From Bacillota bacterium (GTDB lineage Bacteria > Bacillota > Clostridia > Peptostreptococcales > Anaerovoracaceae), in assembly GCA_016286935.1 (NCBI GenBank), contig JAEEUO010000022.1:1-9502 (forward strand): a stretch of DNA of 9,502 nt, in the 5' to 3' direction. Of this stretch, positions 6,599-9,502 are shown piece after piece (position 1 is the stretch's first letter; the number at the start of each line of letters is the position of its first letter). The position numbers and the translations under genes are program-made. The notes beneath the pieces are model-generated. The model was not told where the DNA came from. It made no database searches and saw only the letters and a program-made list of their open reading frames with translations.

Positions 6599-6619
6599 CG
6601 CATTTCCTCTTGAAATGCG
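6588..6619 (-). terminator. Terminator-like hairpin overlapping a plus-strand -35
   Basis: CGCATTTC and GAAATGCG (6599-6606 and 6612-6619) form a perfect 8-bp stem with a 5-nt loop. On the minus strand the stem is followed by CGATTTTGTTT, so it resembles an intrinsic terminator in that direction. No minus-strand gene now lies just upstream. It also overlaps the TTGAAA -35 of the small plus-strand ORF, so an operator role is an alternative. Its loop and stem resemble the minus-strand terminator at 5979-6000. Confidence 0.4.
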
Positions 6620-6639
6620 TTAAGAACGTGATTCATAAT
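6610..6639 (+). promoter_or_regulatory. Sigma-A-type promoter of the 72-residue ORF
   Basis: TTGAAA (6610-6615) and CATAAT (6634-6639) are separated by 18 nt, each one mismatch from consensus. The predicted start near 6646 gives a leader of about 58 nt whose first bases are the left arm of a long-range inverted repeat. Confidence 0.6.
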
Positions 6640-6645
6640 AGAGCC

Positions 6646-6657
6646 GTGCACCCGGGC
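6646..6657. repeat. Left arm of inverted repeat flanking the 72-residue ORF
   Basis: GTGCACCCGGGC is the reverse complement of 6939-6950 with one mismatch. In RNA the mismatch becomes a G-U pair, so all 12 positions can pair. It lies at the predicted 5' end of the transcript. A local GAGCC/GGCTC hairpin (6641-6659) is also possible in DNA. Confidence 0.6.
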
Positions 6658-6691
6658 TCCTCAAAACCGTATATATCTGATTATCAGTTTT

Positions 6692-6699
6692 AAGGAGGT
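6692..6699 (+). promoter_or_regulatory. Strong ribosome binding site of the 72-residue ORF
   Basis: AAGGAGGT is a near-complete anti-16S match. Its GGAGG core lies 5 nt before the ATG at 6704. It is the main reason to accept the small ORF as a gene. Confidence 0.8.
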
Positions 6700-6703
6700 C
6701 GCG

Positions 6704-6922
6704 ATGTGTACAACCCCTTTTAACGTATCGTTCTTCGATGATACCGTTATTGCGCCGATCGAACGGTGCAACCTTCTCCTCCACGTATCCATTCTGGACA
6801 TCCTCGGAGAGGAAGGCGACGCCATACGCCCGTACCTGGGTGACATGACGCTGACCGACGTCATAACCCTATTGTTCGACCATCAGTATACGCTGAAAGT
6901 CGTACCTGCCTCCGCGGAATAG
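6704..6922 (+). CDS. Small acidic protein of unknown function
   Basis: 72 residues, starting MCTTPFNVSFFDDTVIAPIE and ending TLKVVPASAE. I do not recognise the family. It is strongly acidic (about 11 Asp/Glu against 3 Lys/Arg). Hydrophobic stretches such as NLLLHVSILDIL and DVITLLF are broken by charges and look like amphipathic helices or strands rather than membrane segments, and no signal peptide is seen. Support for a real gene is a very strong RBS, a good promoter at 6610-6639 and a terminator 62 nt after the stop. It sits alone in the AT-rich island, divergent from yefM and convergent with ung. Codon use is less G/C-ending than in the flanking genes, consistent with transfer. Its mRNA ends may pair (6646-6657 with 6939-6950), which would be unusual for a housekeeping gene. 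Confidence 0.7.
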   Translation: MCTTPFNVSFFDDTVIAPIERCNLLLHVSILDILGEEGDAIRPYLGDMTLTDVITLLFDHQYTLKVVPASAE

Positions 6923-6938
6923 AGCTGTCTCTATCCAT

Positions 6939-6950
6939 GCCCGGGTGTAC
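6939..6950. repeat. Right arm of inverted repeat flanking the 72-residue ORF
   Basis: GCCCGGGTGTAC, in the 3' UTR 16 nt after the stop codon, is complementary to 6646-6657. Three further bases beyond the arm (GCT) also match after one mismatch. Confidence 0.6.
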
Positions 6951-6984
6951 TGCTTTACGATCTCTGCTCATCGGAACAGAATAA

Positions 6985-7020
6985 GAAAACGCGGAATCCG
7001 TTCCGCGTTTTCGTTTTTTT
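6985..7020. terminator. Shared terminator between the 72-residue ORF and ung
   Basis: GAAAACGCGGAA (6985-6996) and TTCCGCGTTTTC (7001-7012) form a perfect 12-bp stem with a TCCG loop. A seven-T run at 7014-7020 makes it a strong plus-strand terminator. On the minus strand the arm ends in TTTTCTTATT, so it can also end the ung transcript, 17 nt past its stop. Confidence 0.85.
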
Positions 7021-7029
7021 GCGTTCTCT

Positions 7030-7701
7030 TCACTCCGGGATCGCCCAGTCGACCGTGCCCTCGCCGTGGGCGGAGAGGAAGCTGTTCGCGCGCGAGAAGT
7101 GGCGGCAGCCGAAGAAGCCCGCGTGGGCGGAGAGCGGCGACGGATGGGGCGCCTTGAGGATGAGGTGGTTCGGGTTCGTGATCATCGGGATCTTGGCCTG
7201 CGCGTTCGCGCCCCAGAGCAGGAACACGACCGGCTCCTCCCGTCCGTTCAGGAGCTCGATCACGCGGTCGGTGAACGTCTCCCAGCCCTTCCCTTTGTGG
7301 GAGTTCGGCTTTCCCTCGCGCACGGTGAGGCACGTATTGAGGAGAAGCACGCCCTGTTCGGCCCAGTGCATCAGGTAGCCGTGGGACGGGATCGGGCAGC
7401 CGAGGTCGGCGTTCAGCTCCCTGAAGATGTTCACGAGCGAAGGCGGCGCCTTCACGCCCTTCCGCACGGAGAAGCAGAGGCCGTGGGCCTGGCCGGGGCC
7501 GTGGTAGGGATCCTGGCCGAGGATCACGACGCGGACCTTCTCGTACGGCGTCGCCTTCAGCGCGTTGAAGATGTCGGCCGCGGGCGGGTAGACCGGGCCG
7601 GCCTTGTACTCGGCGATCAAAAACTGCCGCAGCGCCTTATAATAGTCTTTTTCAAACTCGTCCGCCAGGAGATCGTCCCAGCTGTTTCCGATGTGGACCA
7701 T
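7030..7701 (-). CDS. ung: Uracil-DNA glycosylase, family 1
   Basis: 223 residues, the usual family length. It removes uracil from DNA, arising by cytosine deamination or dUTP misincorporation, and starts base excision repair in the cytoplasm. The water-activating motif [18 protein letters not shown] carries the catalytic Asp64 and Tyr66, the same numbers as in E. coli Ung. [12 protein letters not shown] carries the uracil-recognition Asn122. The closing motif [18 protein letters not shown] carries His186. All key residues are present, so it should be active. ATG 7701 is chosen because AAAGGAGG (7714-7707) lies just upstream and the protein begins with the expected WDDLL region; the frame continues open upstream but only as a shadow of the neighbouring gene. 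It starts 23 nt after the UvrA-like gene ends, with no terminator between, so co-transcription is likely. Confidence 0.97.
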   Translation of the reverse strand: MVHIGNSWDDLLADEFEKDYYKALRQFLIAEYKAGPVYPPAADIFNALKATPYEKVRVVILGQDPYHGPGQAHGLCFSVRKGVKAPPSLVNIFRELNADLGCPIPSHGYLMHWAEQGVLLLNTCLTVREGKPNSHKGKGWETFTDRVIELLNGREEPVVFLLWGANAQAKIPMITNPNHLILKAPHPSPLSAHAGFFGCRHFSRANSFLSAHGEGTVDWAIPE

Positions 7702-7706
7702 TCCGT

Positions 7707-7714
7707 CCTCCTTT
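7707..7714 (-). promoter_or_regulatory. Ribosome binding site of ung
   Basis: AAAGGAGG on the minus strand, 5 nt before the ATG at 7701, inside the 23-nt gap after the UvrA-like gene. It settles the ung start. Confidence 0.8.
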
Positions 7715-7724
7715 CGCGACCGCC

Positions 7725-9502
7725 TTACAGAAAGCGTCCGGTCACGCTCTCCGGAGCCTTTTTGATGTCCTCCGGCGTTCCCGCCGCAACGATCCGTCCC
7801 CCCGCTTCTCCGCCGCCCGGACCCATGTCGATCACATAGTCCGCACTCCGGATGACGTCGAGATCGTGTTCGATCACGACGACGGTCGCACCGCTCCGGA
7901 TCAGCGTTTCGAACACGCCGAGGAGCGTCCGTACGTCGAGCGGATGGAGGCCGATCGTCGGCTCGTCGAAGACGAAGAGCGCGTCGCTTTGGGCGCGTCC
8001 CATCTCGCTCGCAAGCTTCAGCCGTTGGGCTTCGCCGCCCGAAAGGCTCGGCGTCTCCTCGCCGAGGGTGAGGTATCCGAGACCGAGATCGCGCAGGACC
8101 GAGAGCCGCTGTGTGACGGTCCTCCAGTCCGAAGCGAATCCGAGCGCCGTATTCACGTCCATATCCATGAGTTCCGGGAGGGAACGAGTCTCGCCGTTCC
8201 GGTTCGTATACCGTATCCGGTACGCCTCCTTCGCGTAGCGGGATCCGCGGCATTCCGGACAGGGGATGTCAACGTCCGGCAGAAACTGGACGTCGAGGCT
8301 GATCTCGCCCGTCCCGTCGCAGACCGGACAGCGCAGATCTCCCGTGTTGTATGAAAAATCGCCCGCCTTCCGCCCGAGCCGCTTCGCGTCCGCCGTCTTC
8401 GCATAAAGCTTCCGGAGTTCGTCATGGACGTTTGCATACGTTGCGACCGTTGAGCGGACGTTTATGCCGATCGGCGTCGCGTCGATGAGCTTCACGCGGC
8501 GGATGCCCTCCGCTTCGACGCTCCGGATGTGGTCCGGGAGCTTCGTTCCCGCGAGATGCGCAGAAAGACCCGGCACGAGGCTCTCGAGGACCATCGTCGT
8601 CTTCCCGGAGCCCGAAACGCCCGTCACGACGGTGAGGCGGCCCTTGGGAATCGCGACGTCAAGCGGCTTTACGGTGTGGATCGCGTCCGTCGAAAGGCGG
8701 ATCGTCCCGTCCGCGAACAGAGGCCTCCGGCCGGGGTCACGGTCACGCTCCGGCTTTTCCGTTCCCGCAAGAAACGGCCCGATCGCGGACGCTCCGTTCG
8801 CCGTGAGTTCCGCGACCGTCCCCTCCGCGATGACGCGGCCGCCGTTCGCTCCGGCGCCCGGCCCGAGTTCGATGATCCAGTCGGATTCCCGGAGGATCTG
8901 GGTGTCGTGGTCGACGAGGATGACGGAATTGCCGTCCCGGACGAGGTCGTGCATAACGTCGCAGAGGCCGATGATGTTCGCCGGATGGAGCCCGATCGAC
9001 GGCTCGTCGAGGACGTAGAGAACGCCGGTCGTGCGGTTGCGGACGGCGCGCGCGAGCTGCATCCGCTGGCGTTCCCCGGTAGAGAGCGTCGAGGATGCGC
9101 GGTCGAGGGAGAGGTATGAAAGGCCGAGGTCGACGAGCCTTCGGGCGGCCGTGCGGAACGATTCCGCGATGCTCTCCGCCATCGGGCGCATCGCTTCAGG
9201 AAGCGAGCCGGGGACGCCGTCCACCCATTCAGCAAGGTCCGAAAGCGGAAGCGTGCAGACATCCGCAAGCGAGGACCCGCGGAGGCGCGGCGCGCGTGCG
9301 GCATCCGAGAGGCGCGTTCCGCCGCAGTCAGGACAGATGTCTTCCCGAAGGAACTTTTCGACGCGCTTCATGCCCTTCTCGTCCGTCACTTTCGCGAGTG
9401 CGTTCTCGACCGTATAGACGGCGTTGTAATAGGTGAAGTCGAGTTCGCCGGCTTCGTTCGTTTTCTTCGCTTTATAGAAAATGTGCTTTTTTTCGGCAGG
9501 AC
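7725..9502 (-). CDS. UvrA-family ABC ATPase paralogue (UvrA2/DrrC-like), 5' partial
   Basis: About 592 codons are visible, ending in TAA at 7727-7725; the start lies beyond the window, since the frame is open to the edge. Order on the visible part: CPDCGGTRL half of a zinc module; ABC signature [12 protein letters not shown] (~9066-9088); Walker [14 protein letters not shown] and an HD switch; Walker [10 protein letters not shown] (~8593-8630); a zinc finger CPVC...CPEC (~8250-8335); second signature LSGGEAQR (~8021-8050); Walker [13 protein letters not shown] with EHDLD. This is the two-ATPase architecture of UvrA, the damage-sensing subunit of nucleotide excision repair. The phrases [14 protein letters not shown] and [11 protein letters not shown] resemble the shorter UvrA-like class often linked to resistance to DNA-binding drugs (DrrC/UvrA2) rather than canonical UvrA. 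The missing N-terminus, where the UvrB-binding region would be, prevents a firm choice. It is followed closely by ung. Confidence 0.9.
   Translation of the reverse strand, partial: PAEKKHIFYKAKKTNEAGELDFTYYNAVYTVENALAKVTDEKGMKRVEKFLREDICPDCGGTRLSDAARAPRLRGSSLADVCTLPLSDLAEWVDGVPGSLPEAMRPMAESIAESFRTAARRLVDLGLSYLSLDRASSTLSTGERQRMQLARAVRNRTTGVLYVLDEPSIGLHPANIIGLCDVMHDLVRDGNSVILVDHDTQILRESDWIIELGPGAGANGGRVIAEGTVAELTANGASAIGPFLAGTEKPERDRDPGRRPLFADGTIRLSTDAIHTVKPLDVAIPKGRLTVVTGVSGSGKTTMVLESLVPGLSAHLAGTKLPDHIRSVEAEGIRRVKLIDATPIGINVRSTVATYANVHDELRKLYAKTADAKRLGRKAGDFSYNTGDLRCPVCDGTGEISLDVQFLPDVDIPCPECRGSRYAKEAYRIRYTNRNGETRSLPELMDMDVNTALGFASDWRTVTQRLSVLRDLGLGYLTLGEETPSLSGGEAQRLKLASEMGRAQSDALFVFDEPTIGLHPLDVRTLLGVFETLIRSGATVVVIEHDLDVIRSADYVIDMGPGGGEAGGRIVAAGTPEDIKKAPESVTGRFL

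Noticed and set aside
6550..6635. A 28-codon minus-strand ORF through the hairpin at 6599-6619
   Set aside because: No well-spaced ribosome binding site and no recognisable similarity. It crosses a terminator-like hairpin.
6641..6659. GAGCCGTGCAC resembles the start of a group II intron domain V
   Set aside because: The matching 3' strand of domain V is absent, and no maturase or other intron domain is visible nearby.
6661..6864. Minus-strand 67-codon ORF antisense to the small acidic gene
   Set aside because: Basic, Arg/Ser-rich shadow without a ribosome binding site. The plus-strand ORF has complete expression signals.
6642..6954. A small insertion sequence or MITE bounded by the 12-bp inverted repeat
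   Set aside because: No target-site duplication was evident and the arms coincide with the mRNA ends. It is kept only as an alternative within the RNA-pairing finding.
7702..8253. Upstream extension of the ung frame to 407 codons
   Set aside because: The extra residues are an Arg/Pro-rich shadow of the UvrA-like gene. The Ung family length, the RBS at 7707-7714 and the conserved N-terminus place the start at 7701.

Overview
The window looks like chromosome from a GC-rich, Gram-positive-type anaerobe of the Firmicutes/Clostridia, most likely a host-associated uncultured lineage. The reasons are the SLH-anchored giant surface protein with GLUG, InlB-type and glycine-rich solenoid repeats, the strong GGAGG ribosome binding sites, the G/C-ending codons of the large genes, and a YefM/YoeB locus that reads like those of gut Clostridia. 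This placement is inference from protein style. No rRNA or other marker gene is present.

Layout. Positions 1-5971 (+) hold a surface-protein locus: the last 54 codons of an SLH protein, then a 1935-residue secreted SLH protein whose start overlaps the upstream stop in an ATGA. Positions 5972-7029 are a more AT-rich island. It carries opposed terminators, the wreck of a yoeB toxin gene (6029-6151, -), an intact yefM antitoxin gene (6148-6399, -) with its own promoter and a TGTACA operator, and a small unrecognised acidic ORF (6704-6922, +) with a promoter, a strong ribosome binding site and a shared terminator. Positions 7030-9502 (-) hold a repair cluster: a UvrA-family ABC ATPase paralogue (start outside the window) followed 23 nt later by uracil-DNA glycosylase.

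How it works together. The surface proteins would be exported by Sec and held on secondary cell-wall polymer by SLH domains, displaying long beta-solenoid ectodomains. Near-identical C-terminal SLH DNA in the two adjacent genes could allow in-frame recombination. The toxin-antitoxin locus has lost the toxin's catalytic half: YoeB stops after 40 codons inside the terminator hairpin that also serves the surface gene, leaving an orphan antitoxin and its autoregulatory site. The UvrA paralogue and Ung look co-transcribed.

The most unusual points are the toxin remnant fused into a terminator and the small ORF, whose predicted mRNA can pair its 5' end with its 3' UTR over 12 bp. No CRISPR array, tRNA, rRNA, IS transposase or replication origin was seen.
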